Positions 9,253-19,053 are shown, counted from the first letter of the stretch. The stretch is DNA of 64,000 bases from Lachnospiraceae bacterium (GCA_011959805.1 BLMC01000002.1:1-64000); one strand, 5' to 3'. Made by a program: numbers and translations. Notes: a model not told the origin generated them from the sequence alone.

Positions 9253-9822
9253 TTGGCATTGAATTATATAAATAATTATATTCAACAAAATATGAACCTA
9301 ACCACACGAGAGCAAAAGCTCTTAGTATACTATCTAAAATGCATATTATATGATGTTAGCAAACTAATAATTTTTTTGTTTATTTTTTATATGTTACATA
9401 TGTTGCCAGAATTTTTGCTTGCTTTTGCAAGTCTATTTCCACTTCGTACCATTTGCGGTGGACTTCATTTCCGACATTATTGGTCCTGTTTTTTATTTTC
9501 TCTTCTATATATTTTTTTGATTACTGCATTGTTTAACAAGATTATTATTCCATTTCAAGTTGGATTTATCTTACTTGTGCTTTGTAGTGTAACCATCTAT
9601 CAAATTGGACAAGTGCGGTCTCCTTCAAAACCTAGTCTCTCTGACACAGAACTGCTTCAGCGAAAGCGTATCGCACTTCTCGCAGTGGGTTGTGAAATCA
9701 TATTCACAGTGCTAGTTTATCATCAAAATTTTGCACCTATTATCTACTGGTCCGTTATTCTGCATACAGTGCAGTTACTAATAGGAAAAATAAACTTGGT
9801 TCTTTTCAATCCTACACAATAA
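9253..9822 (+). CDS. agrB: AgrB-type peptide-processing membrane protease
   Basis: AgrB cleaves and cyclises the AgrD precursor into an autoinducer at the membrane. The protein has about 188 residues and five to six hydrophobic helices. The catalytic signature RTICGGLHFRHYWSC is complete: H72 and C79 are seven residues apart, as in staphylococcal AgrB. The start is a TTG. GAGGAG lies too close to 9253, so TTG at 9259 (Met-Asn-Tyr) is equally or more likely. The agrD-like ORF starts 71 bp downstream. Receptor and regulator are encoded on the opposite strand, converging. Confidence 0.9.
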   Translation: MALNYINNYIQQNMNLTTREQKLLVYYLKCILYDVSKLIIFLFIFYMLHMLPEFLLAFASLFPLRTICGGLHFRHYWSCFLFSLLYIFLITALFNKIIIPFQVGFILLVLCSVTIYQIGQVRSPSKPSLSDTELLQRKRIALLAVGCEIIFTVLVYHQNFAPIIYWSVILHTVQLLIGKINLVLFNPTQ

Positions 9823-9893
9823 AATTTGATTTTAGTCTACAATGATTGAAAAGAGCCCTCACAAAATTTTAATAACAAAAGGAGATTTGAAAG

Positions 9894-10055
9894 ATGATTC
9901 AGAATTTTACAAAGAATGCTGTTGACAAGGTTTTATTTGCTGTTCTTTCACTAGCAGCAGTTGTATTGTTTGGTGCGTTAGACGGAATGCCTCATTGTGG
10001 TCCAAGTATGTTTTTCTTTGGAGAGCCAGAATATCCTAATCCGGACGAAGAATAA
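9894..10055 (+). CDS. agrD: AgrD-like cyclic autoinducer peptide precursor, 53 residues
   Basis: This ORF is too short for most gene callers but has a strong ribosome-binding site (AAAGGAGATTTGAAAG then ATG). The layout is that of AgrD. An amphipathic or hydrophobic N-terminal leader (MIQNFTKNAVDKVLFAVLSL and on) is followed by a mid-region with a single cysteine at position 35 in MPHCGPSMFFF, then an acidic, proline-rich tail GEPEYPNPDEE comparable to the EVP-type tails of known AgrD proteins. The mature signal is probably a thiolactone formed by Cys35. If the ring has the usual five members it would be CGPSM, but cleavage before GEPEYP would give a larger ring. Both cut sites are inferred. 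Confidence 0.85.
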   Translation: MIQNFTKNAVDKVLFAVLSLAAVVLFGALDGMPHCGPSMFFFGEPEYPNPDEE

Positions 10056-10093
10056 AGAACCTTTTGAAAATAATTTTATTCTCAAAAGGTTCT
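10056..10093. terminator. Hairpin terminator after agrD, shared with agrC
   Basis: AGAACCTTTTGA (10056-10067) pairs with TCAAAAGGTTCT (10082-10093) immediately after the agrD stop. It stands between convergent agrBD and agrC, so it probably ends both transcripts. T-runs are short. Confidence 0.65.
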
Positions 10094-10130
10094 CACTCTA
10101 ACATAAGTTAATAGGGGTGTATCGATTGTC

Positions 10131-11426
10131 TTAATGTGAAAACAATCTATCCAATCGAAATATAATTCTAAAACTCAAGTAATTATCTCCATAATACTGT
10201 TGATTGGTAGCATGGAGTTCTGCCTTATATTTTTGTGTCAATAGTTTTACACGCGATAGTCCAACACCCCTGTTATTGCCTTTTGTACTTTTTCCTGTGA
10301 CAAAAAACTCCTCTATCTGTGCATTGGGATACATTCTGCTAAGATTTGCAACTTCCAGTAAAAGTTTTGTATCCTCAAGAGATGACAATCTTAAGATAAC
10401 CTGATTTGGACTATGGCTTTCTCTATCTCCATTAATTAACGCCTCTACTGCATTGTCAAACAAAATGCCTGTTATTTCTATAAAATGGTGTACCGCTATA
10501 AAACGTTCTACCTTTATTGGATCAACTTCATAAAAAACATTAATGTCTAAAGATTGTGCAAAGATCAACTTAGAGTACAAAAATCCGCACACTACCGGCG
10601 AAGATTCCAGCTTTAAAAGCTTTACAATTTGTGTATCCTCCAATACTGCATCACAATATCTATTCTGTTCCGCAATCAATTCTTTTGCACTTTTCGCTGT
10701 ATAGGGAAGACACTTAATAGCATTAATGTGATTATTAAACTCGTGTTGTTTAATTCTAATTGCCGTTATTAAATCTTCAAATGTCTTTGTATACAACTCA
10801 TACATTTTTAGTTCCTCTTGTTTTTCACTTTTCTCCATCTCTGAACTCATCCATAAAACCATAACTAGCACTAAACCACCAACGCTAACAAGTGCCTGTA
10901 TCTGTACTTGTGTAGTAATATACCCATCCTTTTTATACAGTAATAGCAGTTCAAAGAAAAATAAAACAAACAATATAACAAGAAAAACTTCCTTAAACCG
11001 AGTAATTTTTGTTCCAAGATTATAGATATATTTTTCTTTCCAAAGCAAAATTAGAACAAAAATAATACAGTTTACTAAAATACCATACCATCTATAATCA
11101 TCTAAATCTATCATAAAATCTTTAAACACATAATAAACCAATATTTGCATAACTGGAATTCCAATTAACATTGTTCCAAAAACTCTTACAGTTGGTTTCC
11201 AGTTATGTGTAATTTTTATTTTTGCATAGAGAAATAGCAACGAATAAATCATAATCATTCCAACTCTGTTATCAACATACTTGCCAGAACCCATCACGAT
11301 TCCATATTCCATTATTGCTATTACAAAAAATGTCTTATTCCACTGAAATCTTTGATTCGCTGCCTTATACATAAAAGCCATCACACTTAAATACTCTGTA
11401 AACACTTCAATAAAAGTAACCATCAT
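10131..11426 (-). CDS. AgrC-like receptor histidine kinase (GHKL type)
   Basis: This 431-residue protein has about six membrane helices in the first 195 residues, the polytopic sensor layout of AgrC-type peptide receptors. A coiled segment is followed by the phosphorylation helix IKQHEFNNHINAIK with H228. The GHKL ATPase has GILFDNAVEAL near 320 and NNRGVGLSRVKLL near 400. It overlaps the response-regulator gene by 4 nt (ATGA). The cognate ligand is presumably the processed AgrD product encoded convergently 75 bp away. Start codons MM at 11426/11423 are both plausible. Confidence 0.88.
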   Translation of the reverse strand: MMVTFIEVFTEYLSVMAFMYKAANQRFQWNKTFFVIAIMEYGIVMGSGKYVDNRVGMIMIYSLLFLYAKIKITHNWKPTVRVFGTMLIGIPVMQILVYYVFKDFMIDLDDYRWYGILVNCIIFVLILLWKEKYIYNLGTKITRFKEVFLVILFVLFFFELLLLYKKDGYITTQVQIQALVSVGGLVLVMVLWMSSEMEKSEKQEELKMYELYTKTFEDLITAIRIKQHEFNNHINAIKCLPYTAKSAKELIAEQNRYCDAVLEDTQIVKLLKLESSPVVCGFLYSKLIFAQSLDINVFYEVDPIKVERFIAVHHFIEITGILFDNAVEALINGDRESHSPNQVILRLSSLEDTKLLLEVANLSRMYPNAQIEEFFVTGKSTKGNNRGVGLSRVKLLTQKYKAELHATNQQYYGDNYLSFRIIFRLDRLFSH

Positions 11427-12142
11427 AACTCTTCCAAAAAGCGCTTTCTTCTACTACTACCAATCTCAATTTTTCTTCCATCTTTCATTGTGAGATAGCA
11501 GTTTGTATTATCAATATTGTCAATATATTTCCTGTTGACAATCATGCTTTTACTACATTGTATAAAATAGCTTTGTGGTAATTCTCGCATAACAGTTTTC
11601 AATGTCTTATATGGCATTTTGGCTTCCTGTTCTGTTGTGTATGCTGTCAGTTTTCTATGTACTGATTCTATGCAGATAATCTTGTCTGTTTCTAAGCTGT
11701 AGATAACACCATCTTTCCTATAATAGTAAAATTTAATGTCATTCTCTCCACCTACTGGTTGTCCTAATGCTCTGGAAATCTCACGTTTCACACGCTCAAA
11801 ATCAATCGGCTTCTCAATATAACTCGAACAATATAAATTCTGATACGCAAACAATTTTTCATCGATAAGGCTTGTCACAAAAATAATCGGTGTGTATTGA
11901 TATCGCTCCATGTTTCTAATCTTATCTGCAAAAACCATGCCAGAAACATCTCCTGTTTTTGATGGTTCGAGCACTATATCGACCACAAACAGATGAATTT
12001 CCTCCTCAATTGCGTATCTATAAGCTTCTGCACAATTGTCAACACAAAAAACAGCACCGGCAGACTCACACTCCTGTGTTATTTCCGCCAGTGCATTTCT
12101 GCATGCCTCATTATCCTCTATAATCAACACATTTCTTTTCAT
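11423..12142 (-). CDS. AgrA-like response regulator, receiver plus LytTR
   Basis: The 239-residue protein has a receiver (IIEDN at 7-11, phospho-acceptor D55 in FVVDIVLEP, conserved K in YIEKPID) and a C-terminal LytTR DNA-binding domain (about 135-239: IICIESVHRKLTAYT, then FIQCSKSMIVNRKYI and EIGSSRRKRFLEEL). It would be phosphorylated by the overlapping downstream kinase and activate target promoters, including agrBD. It lies 27 bp after a small Xre gene, forming an xre-agrA-agrC operon. Confidence 0.9.
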   Translation of the reverse strand: MKRNVLIIEDNEACRNALAEITQECESAGAVFCVDNCAEAYRYAIEEEIHLFVVDIVLEPSKTGDVSGMVFADKIRNMERYQYTPIIFVTSLIDEKLFAYQNLYCSSYIEKPIDFERVKREISRALGQPVGGENDIKFYYYRKDGVIYSLETDKIICIESVHRKLTAYTTEQEAKMPYKTLKTVMRELPQSYFIQCSKSMIVNRKYIDNIDNTNCYLTMKDGRKIEIGSSRRKRFLEEL

Positions 12143-12169
12143 TTTCCATTATCTTTTGTAATTATATAC

Positions 12170-12418
12170 TTACTTAATTTCCTGCTCCAAATCCCGGAAC
12201 ACCCCATTGTGGAAAAAATCCTCCAGAGAAACATTTAATCCGTCACAAATCATCTTGATTGTCACAATCCCAGTATTTTTACTGTTTCCCTTCATAATAT
12301 TTTTGAGTGTTGAAGGCGGCATTCCTGAAACATATGCCAGCTGCGATATTTTCATATTTTTTTCGCTGCATAAGCTCTTTATCCTGGCCACCACGGCTTC
12401 CTGTGTCTTCAATACCAT
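12170..12418 (-). CDS. Small Xre-family regulator heading the agrAC operon
   Basis: The 82-residue single-domain HTH protein contains ARIKSLCSEKNMKISQLAY, then GMPPSTLKNIMKGNS and a C-terminal dimerisation helix with GLNVSLEDFF. It precedes agrA by 27 bp on the same strand. A second Xre gene flanks the island at 8675, so both sides of the quorum-sensing locus are bounded by small HTH genes. Target unknown. Confidence 0.82.
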   Translation of the reverse strand: MVLKTQEAVVARIKSLCSEKNMKISQLAYVSGMPPSTLKNIMKGNSKNTGIVTIKMICDGLNVSLEDFFHNGVFRDLEQEIK

Positions 12419-12590
12419 TCACCCCAATACAAATTTCATAAACTCTAACAATATGGTCATGCAACGATACTATGCTGAAAATTCTCTTCGCCTCCAGCAA
12501 GCGTTACTTATTATTATCTTACAAAATTTGTATTTGCTTTTTGGGCTATATATGGCCTTCTGCACAATTTTTTACATTTTTTATTCTAAT

Positions 12591-13955
12591 TTATTTTTTT
12601 GTGTCAGAATACACAAGTACCTTGCGCGCTGCCAGCCAAAAGGTAACTGCATGAACAGACAACGTAATTGTCCATGTAAGAGGATAGGATAGATACACGA
12701 TGGTTAAATTATGGTATTCTGGTATCTTAAATACAGTTGCAATCCACAACAATCGTAATACGCAGGCTCCAACCAACGACACAATCATTGGGATAACAGA
12801 ATATCCTATACCGCGAAGTGCCCCCACAAGTACATCCATAACGCCACAGAGCGCATATAGAGTACAAATAATTTTTAATCGTTCCATTCCAGCCATAACG
12901 ACATCGGTACTTGGCGAATAAATCCCAAGCAATGTCTCTCCAAATACTACTGCTAAATTTCCCAATAGTACCCCTGTCACAATTACAAAAAGTTCTCCGG
13001 CAAACAATATTTTATAGATGCGTTTATATTCTCGCGCTCCATAGTTCTGACTTGTGAATGAAATCGTCGCCTGGTAAAACGCATTCATTGCCATATAGAC
13101 AAAACCTTCAATATTTGCTGCGGCAGAATTTCCAGCAACCGCAATATTTCCAAAAGAATTGACAGCGGACTGAATCACAACATTCGACAAGGAAAATACT
13201 GTTCCCTGAAATCCCGCAGGAAGTCCAATCTGCATAATTTTTCTTAATTTTTCCTTGGAAATTGCAAGCTCTTTTAATTCAAGATGAATACTACTTTGTT
13301 CTTTTATAAGACACCGCAACACCAGAAATGCAGAAATTGTCTGCGAAATAACTGTTGCCATAGCAACTCCCGCCACGCCTAAATGACATACAATCACAAA
13401 AAACAGATTGAGCAACACATTCACAATACCAGCACTCAACAAATAATACAACGGCCGCTTTGTGTCACCAATTGCTCTTAAAATCGCACTTCCAAAATTG
13501 TACACCATCATAGATGCCATTCCAAGAAAATAAATCCTTAGATACAACACTGCAAGGTCAAGCACTTCTGGAGGAGCTTGCATCAATTTCAAAAGTTTTG
13601 GCGCACCAACCAATCCAATTACGGTAAGCAGCAAACCACAATACAAACTTAAAAGCATCGAAGTATGTACTGTTTGTTTTAAATCATTGTCTTTTTTGGC
13701 ACCGTAATACTGTGCGGTCAACACATTGCTACCTACAGAAAGCCCCACAAAAATATTGGTCAACAAATTAATTAATGCTGTGTTGGAGCCTACTGCTGCC
13801 AATGCGTTATCTCCCGCAAAACGCCCTACCACAACAATATCCGCTGCGTTAAATAACAACTGCAATATACTTGAACACATCAACGGCAGTGCAAACAAAA
13901 GCATCTTGCCATATACCGAACCATTACACATATCAATCTCATATTTTTTGTTCAT
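12591..13955 (-). CDS. MATE-family efflux transporter
   Basis: The start at 13955 (MNKKYEIDMCNGSV) is preceded by GGGAGGGAATTGA, better than the longer frame from 13985. The 454-residue protein has twelve hydrophobic helices in two internally homologous halves (MLLFALPLMCSSILQLLFNAAD near the start, AAANIEGFVYMAMNAF-type sequence mid-protein). MATE proteins extrude drugs or metabolites by Na+ or H+ antiport; the substrate is not readable. It lies 26 bp downstream of a second MATE gene on the same strand, so two paralogues form one operon. Confidence 0.88.
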   Translation of the reverse strand: MNKKYEIDMCNGSVYGKMLLFALPLMCSSILQLLFNAADIVVVGRFAGDNALAAVGSNTALINLLTNIFVGLSVGSNVLTAQYYGAKKDNDLKQTVHTSMLLSLYCGLLLTVIGLVGAPKLLKLMQAPPEVLDLAVLYLRIYFLGMASMMVYNFGSAILRAIGDTKRPLYYLLSAGIVNVLLNLFFVIVCHLGVAGVAMATVISQTISAFLVLRCLIKEQSSIHLELKELAISKEKLRKIMQIGLPAGFQGTVFSLSNVVIQSAVNSFGNIAVAGNSAAANIEGFVYMAMNAFYQATISFTSQNYGAREYKRIYKILFAGELFVIVTGVLLGNLAVVFGETLLGIYSPSTDVVMAGMERLKIICTLYALCGVMDVLVGALRGIGYSVIPMIVSLVGACVLRLLWIATVFKIPEYHNLTIVYLSYPLTWTITLSVHAVTFWLAARKVLVYSDTKK

Positions 13956-13981
13956 TTCAATTCCCTCCCTTCCCAATTTGG

Positions 13982-15334
13982 TCACTCTACTTGCTGTACT
14001 TTAATCACTGGATTGCGAAGCGTCATAACAATCAGTGGTATCACCATTAGAAACCAAATAATAGGTTCTGTCCATATAATTCCCCAATAACCAAACAGAC
14101 GAACAAACACAAATGTGAATACTAACTTTCCTACAAGTTCAATAAAACTTGATAAAATAGGAGTTTTGGGGTCTCCAAATCCCTGCATACAATTTCTCAA
14201 AATCACAATAAACAGACATACAAGCAGAAACGACATATCCACTCTTAAATACGTTGTTCCCCAATAGATAATCTCCTCATTATCTGAACTTGTAAGAAAA
14301 CGAATTAGATATGGTGAAATCGTGTGTGCAAGAACAAACACAATGCCATCCCACACAGCGCCTAGTATCAACACACTTTTCATTCCCTGTCGAATTCTGT
14401 CATATCTTCCTGCACCATAGTTTTGTCCGCAGTATGTCGCCATCGAGGACCCAAGTACACTCACTGGAAGTCCCCATATTTCAAACATTTTTCGAGCAGC
14501 TGTATGTGCCACAATAATATTTGTCCCAAGCTGGTTAATACCACTCTGTAATACTAGCGAACCAAAATTTACAAGACTGGACATCAATCCCATAGACAAT
14601 CCACTCTCATATAACGGAATTATCTGTTTTTTTGATAAAACAAAGTGTTGTCTGGAAAGATGCAATATTGGAAATCCCTTCCAAATCCGAATCAGACAGA
14701 GCACCACCGATAACATCTGGGAAAACAATGTTGCCACTGCTGCCCCTCTTACCCCCATCTTAAAAACAAGAATCAATAAATAATCCAAAGCAACGTTAGT
14801 CAATGCTGCTATCACCAGAAAAATTAAAGGCGTTATCGAATCCCCAATCGCGCGGAGCGTATTTGCACAAAGGTTATATGCCAATGTCACAAACATTCCC
14901 CATACAAGCAGCACAATATAGGATAACGCCATCTCCAACTGCTGTGACGGCACGTTTAATAATGTCAATATTGGTCGAATAAAAACTACAACAGAGGTGA
15001 GAATCACACTCGCTGTCAGATATCCAAGCACAATAGCACCTGCCACATTCTCCTTTAACTTACGCTTTTCACCGCTTCCATAAAAACGCGCAGTTATCAC
15101 GCTAAATCCAAGGCTTAATCCATTAAAAAAACCTGTCAGAAGTGTGTACAAAATAGATACTGACCCCACTGCTGCCAACGCTTCCTCCCCCAAAATTCTT
15201 CCCACAATCTTTGTGTCGACAAGGCTGTAGCAAATTTGAAACAGATTGCCCAAAAATACCGGAATAGCAAACCGCAAAATCAGATAAATTGGTCTGCCCT
15301 CAGTAAGATTCAATGCAGTTTTTGCTGTTTTCAT
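13982..15334 (-). CDS. MATE-family efflux transporter, upstream paralogue
   Basis: This roughly 450-residue polytopic protein has the MATE hallmarks: an N-terminal RFAIPVFLGNLFQICYSLVD helix, GEEALAAVGSVSILYTLLTGFFNGLSLG, and a mid-protein NYGAGRYDRIRQGMK loop. I prefer ATG at 15334, because AGGAAAG sits about 10 nt before it; a GTG at 15343 would leave the site too close. It begins 20 bp after the rsmF-like gene, so rRNA methyltransferase and two exporters may share a transcript. Its substrate cannot be named. Confidence 0.88.
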   Translation of the reverse strand: MKTAKTALNLTEGRPIYLILRFAIPVFLGNLFQICYSLVDTKIVGRILGEEALAAVGSVSILYTLLTGFFNGLSLGFSVITARFYGSGEKRKLKENVAGAIVLGYLTASVILTSVVVFIRPILTLLNVPSQQLEMALSYIVLLVWGMFVTLAYNLCANTLRAIGDSITPLIFLVIAALTNVALDYLLILVFKMGVRGAAVATLFSQMLSVVLCLIRIWKGFPILHLSRQHFVLSKKQIIPLYESGLSMGLMSSLVNFGSLVLQSGINQLGTNIIVAHTAARKMFEIWGLPVSVLGSSMATYCGQNYGAGRYDRIRQGMKSVLILGAVWDGIVFVLAHTISPYLIRFLTSSDNEEIIYWGTTYLRVDMSFLLVCLFIVILRNCMQGFGDPKTPILSSFIELVGKLVFTFVFVRLFGYWGIIWTEPIIWFLMVIPLIVMTLRNPVIKVQQVE

Positions 15335-15354
15335 ATCCCTCACACTTTCCTAAT

Positions 15355-16794
15355 TTATATTTTCCGAAGTCCTTTCGGGTAGTGGTTTTTCATAACCTCC
15401 TTTGTAAGCTTTCCCCAACCGATACTATAGCCCTGAAAAGTTATGAGATACCAACCATTTTCTCCGCAATAATTCAATGTCATTCCACTCAAATAATCTT
15501 TTGCAATCTTATCTTTTTCTAGTTCCATTGTGCGCTGTACTTGTTCTTTTTTTAAAGCAAGCGCCAATGCATGCGACGGTTCAAAACGATTTTTCTTAAA
15601 TGTGCCAAGATGTAATCCTGCGCGCTGCACTTTCAGTCCATTGATGGACGGCATCTCTCTTGGCATTAGATAAAGCTGATTCCCAAAATTTAACAAGGAC
15701 TCCCTACCCTCTGCAGTCAAATCTATCTTTAACGTTTCCTTCTGAAACTGTAAAAACTCCTTTACTTCTTTGATTGGAATCCCTTTTTGCAAACCATTTG
15801 CCGGAAATTCCCGCGATTCGCTTAGTTTTTTACCTGGTTTTTGTAATACTGCCAAAAAATGCCCTTCTCCCTGAATCAAATGCGGAAATAGTCGAATAGT
15901 ACGCTCAATTGCACAATAATTTCCAGTTGTATTAATATTACGACTATCCCGGCAGTCTGTATCATAATACGCCCACAAAGGAACCCCCGCCGACATACCA
16001 TTATACTTGTATCTATCTAAAACTTGATATTCTGGGTGTCGCTCTAAAAAACGCATAATACTACCTTCATTCTCAGCTGGTGCAAATGTACAGGTTGCGT
16101 ATACTAGCCTTCCACCAGGACGAAGTAATCTATCTGCACAGTCAAGAATCTCATTTTGCCTTTTTGCACAGATTTGCACATTTTCCAAGCTCCATTCATT
16201 ACATGCCGCCTCGTTCTTCCGAAACATTCCCTCTCCAGAGCAAGGTGCATCCACCAAAACACGGTCAAAATATGCACCAAATGCCTCAACTAGACGCTGC
16301 GGTGTCTCATTCGTAACAATGGCATTGCGTATCCCCATGCGCTCCACATTTTCCGAAAGGATTTTTGCCCGTGTAGGATGAATCTCATTGCAAACTAATA
16401 TCCCCTGATTGTTCATAGAAGATGCAATCTGTGTTGTCTTGCCGCCGGGAGCCGCACATAAATCAAGCACACACTCTCCCGGCTGTGCGTCCAAATACGT
16501 TGCGGGCGCCATAGCACTTGGTTCCTGTATGTAGTACACTCCCGCCTCATGAAATGGGTGTTTTCCAGGCATAAAATCCAGACTTTCATTGTAATAAAAT
16601 CCGTTTTCTTCCCATGGAACTTCTCTCAAGTTTACCACGGGCATTTTTTTAAGAAATTCTTCTCTTGTACCCTTTAAAGCATTCACTCGCAACGCCTGAA
16701 CTTTTTCTTCCTCATAGCTACGCAGGAAAGCAGGATACGCTTCCCCGAGCATATCCTGCATCCTAATCATAAAATCTTGTGGTAATTGAATCAT
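15355..16794 (-). CDS. RsmF-like rRNA (cytosine-C5) methyltransferase
   Basis: A SAM-dependent methyltransferase of the NOL1/NOP2/Sun family that makes 5-methylcytosine in 16S rRNA. The 479-residue protein has an N-terminal RNA-binding part, the SAM-binding DLCAAPGGKT (111-120), VDAPCSGEGMFR with the release cysteine C185, and YATCTF with catalytic C235. A C-terminal PUA-like region ends in YPKGLRKI, as in Gram-positive RsmF proteins. It overlaps argC by 4 nt, probably by chance of compaction and not function. Confidence 0.9.
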   Translation of the reverse strand: MIQLPQDFMIRMQDMLGEAYPAFLRSYEEEKVQALRVNALKGTREEFLKKMPVVNLREVPWEENGFYYNESLDFMPGKHPFHEAGVYYIQEPSAMAPATYLDAQPGECVLDLCAAPGGKTTQIASSMNNQGILVCNEIHPTRAKILSENVERMGIRNAIVTNETPQRLVEAFGAYFDRVLVDAPCSGEGMFRKNEAACNEWSLENVQICAKRQNEILDCADRLLRPGGRLVYATCTFAPAENEGSIMRFLERHPEYQVLDRYKYNGMSAGVPLWAYYDTDCRDSRNINTTGNYCAIERTIRLFPHLIQGEGHFLAVLQKPGKKLSESREFPANGLQKGIPIKEVKEFLQFQKETLKIDLTAEGRESLLNFGNQLYLMPREMPSINGLKVQRAGLHLGTFKKNRFEPSHALALALKKEQVQRTMELEKDKIAKDYLSGMTLNYCGENGWYLITFQGYSIGWGKLTKEVMKNHYPKGLRKI

Positions 16795-17735
16795 AACACC
16801 AATCCCTTACTTTCCTCGCATCCAAGGATAATATTCAAACACTGAATCGCAGCACCCGACGCACCTTTTCCCAAATTGTCGAAACGTGTACTCACAAGCA
16901 ACCTGTCTTCATTCCCTGTCACATAGAGTTCAATACCATCCCAACCTGAACATGTATTCCCAGCTAAAAATCCATTATAATCAGTTTCTTTTCCAAAAGG
17001 CATCACTTTAATAAACCGCTCTTTCGCATAATAATTTGCAAACATTTCGTGTATCTGTTCTGGAGTTGGCTTGTCCTGCAAAAGTTCCGTATAAAATTGC
17101 AATGTTACCACCATACCACTGTAATAATCACAAATTAAAGGCGAAAACAACGGTGCTCTTTCTAATCCAGTCACTACTTGCATCTCTTTCAAGTGCTTAT
17201 GATTCTGACTCAGTGCATACTCTCTTGGCGCGTCAAGTTCCTTGTCTCGCTGTTGTGCCTCGTACACTGCAATGGTTTTCTTGCCAGCTCCACTGTAGCC
17301 TGACATCGCAAACGCTGCAACTGGGTAACTTTTTGGAAGTATTTCTTTTACTACCATCGGATACGCAATTGTAATAAATCCTGTCGCATAACAACCTGGC
17401 ACTGCAATACGCTTACTACATCGAATCGCATCCCGATGTGCTTTTGATAACTCTGGATAACCATATGCCCATCCCGACTCAGTGCGATGCGCTGTAGAAG
17501 TATCAATGATAATTGTATTGTCATTCTCAACCATTGCTACCGCTTCCCGCGCCGCTGCATCTGGCAAACACAGAAATGTAATATCCGATGTATTGATATA
17601 TTTTTTAATTTCTGTCGGATCTTTTCTTAGCTCAGACGGAATCTTTAAAATCTCAATATCATCTCTTTTTTCAAAGCGCTCAAAGATGCGCAATCCAGTT
17701 GTTCCCTCACTTCCATCAATAAAAATTTTTTTCAT
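16791..17735 (-). CDS. argC: N-acetyl-gamma-glutamyl-phosphate reductase, short (type 2) form
   Basis: ArgC reduces N-acetylglutamyl-5-phosphate to the semialdehyde in arginine synthesis. The start at 17735 (MKKIFIDGSEGTTG, preceded by AGAGGAGAATTC) replaces a frame that runs 59 codons further upstream into intergenic DNA. The 314-residue length, the GSEGTTG nucleotide loop and the active-site AVPGCYATGF (C115) identify the shorter type-2 branch. It stands alone: no other arg genes are nearby. The gene upstream is a broken MFS transporter. Confidence 0.9.
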   Translation of the reverse strand: MKKIFIDGSEGTTGLRIFERFEKRDDIEILKIPSELRKDPTEIKKYINTSDITFLCLPDAAAREAVAMVENDNTIIIDTSTAHRTESGWAYGYPELSKAHRDAIRCSKRIAVPGCYATGFITIAYPMVVKEILPKSYPVAAFAMSGYSGAGKKTIAVYEAQQRDKELDAPREYALSQNHKHLKEMQVVTGLERAPLFSPLICDYYSGMVVTLQFYTELLQDKPTPEQIHEMFANYYAKERFIKVMPFGKETDYNGFLAGNTCSGWDGIELYVTGNEDRLLVSTRFDNLGKGASGAAIQCLNIILGCEESKGLVL

Positions 17736-17815
17736 TTGAATTCTCCTCTTTCTTAAAACCTCTGAGAGATTCTTTTTCTTTGTCATAAATATCATAAGGC
17801 GATTGCATTCAAAAG

Positions 17816-19026
17816 TCAAATAGAGCTTGCATGAAATATAATATATTCCCAGCAAACAATAAATCCCAAAAGCACAAAGCCAATTCCCATAAGAACTATT
17901 GTAAGTCCCCACTTATCCGCCAACATCCCTGCAAGCGGAAACAACAGAATCATTGCAATAGAAAAAACATACTATTCACAGAGATTAAAGTCGCTCGCTG
18001 TTTTGATGGTATCAAGGAATTCAACAGTTTTGACTGAATTGGATACAACATCGAATTACAAAATCCTGCTGCTGTCAATCCAATAACCGACAAAAAGATA
18101 TTTTGAAACCCACATCCCATAAATGCTACTGCTATGACCACCGATGCAATCCGAACCGTCGATTTTCCCAATCTATAATAAATATGCTCACTCGCAATTG
18201 CTCCTATACAAGAAGCACCACCCACCACCAGTAAAATCAAACTAATTTGAATCTTGTTATAACCTTGTTCAAAAAAATATTGTTGACTATAGAAAAACAA
18301 TAATGTCTCCGCTGCAAAAACAACAGCGTAGTATATGATAATCTTTAGAATCCTATTGTCTGACTGCAAAATCTGAAAGCACGCGCGGAAATGCAATGTA
18401 ATCATCTCTCGAACTGACATACTATTATTATATTCTGCATAAGGAGGCTCTACCATCCATACAATTGGTATGAGTGCAAGCACTGCAATCATCACACATG
18501 CACAATAACACCAAAAATAGGAAAACTCTGCTAAAATACCACCTATAACTGTCGCAATTCCTTGTGATACTTCAATTATCATATTTAGTTTTCCACATAC
18601 ACTCATATAGCGTTCTTCCTGTCCAGCATACTTCATACTATCGTACACTAACGCCTCCTCAGAGCCAGAATTTAGATTATTTCCTAACGCTTGAATTGCA
18701 AAACTTAATGCAAAAAACCAAACATTTCTGGCAAATAGCATAATTACACAAGAAATTGCAATGCAAATTCTACTAAAAACCATACTCTTCTTCCTGCCAA
18801 GCAAATCTGCTACTGCCCCAGACGGAATTTCAAACACAATACTCGTCGCGTGGTAAATCCCCTCGACAAAACCAATCTGTGCCAGATTTAACCCACAATA
18901 TGCAAGATAAAGCACCCATATAGAACTTTGCATATTCAAGTTTGATACAAATGTACCTATATAATCCAATGTGACATTTCTCAATAATTTATTCTTTATA
19001 GCATTCTCTTTTTTTATATAATCCAT
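17816..19026 (-). pseudogene. MFS transporter broken by a frameshift near its C-terminus
   Basis: The start at 19026 (MDYIKKENAIKNKLLRN) follows GAAAGGAATTACCG. The frame encodes about 360 residues of a twelve-helix MFS permease, with the FEIPSGAVADLLGRKKSM loop typical of the group, then stops at 17950. After a T6 run (minus strand, around 17962-17967) the missing helix continues in the next frame: AMILLFPLAGMLADKWGLT and about 30 more residues to a stop at 17816. One lost T restores a full protein. The damage is a single-base deletion, a sequencing error, or slippage. A promoter/peptide/terminator leader lies upstream. Confidence 0.75.
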
Positions 19027-19053
19027 CGGTAATTCCTTTCTGATATGTAACAA

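Noticed and set aside
12207-12692. Plus-strand 161-codon frame with hydrophobic stretches
   Set aside because: Antisense to the Xre gene and the MATE 3' end; AT-rich DNA readily yields Phe/Leu-rich frames.
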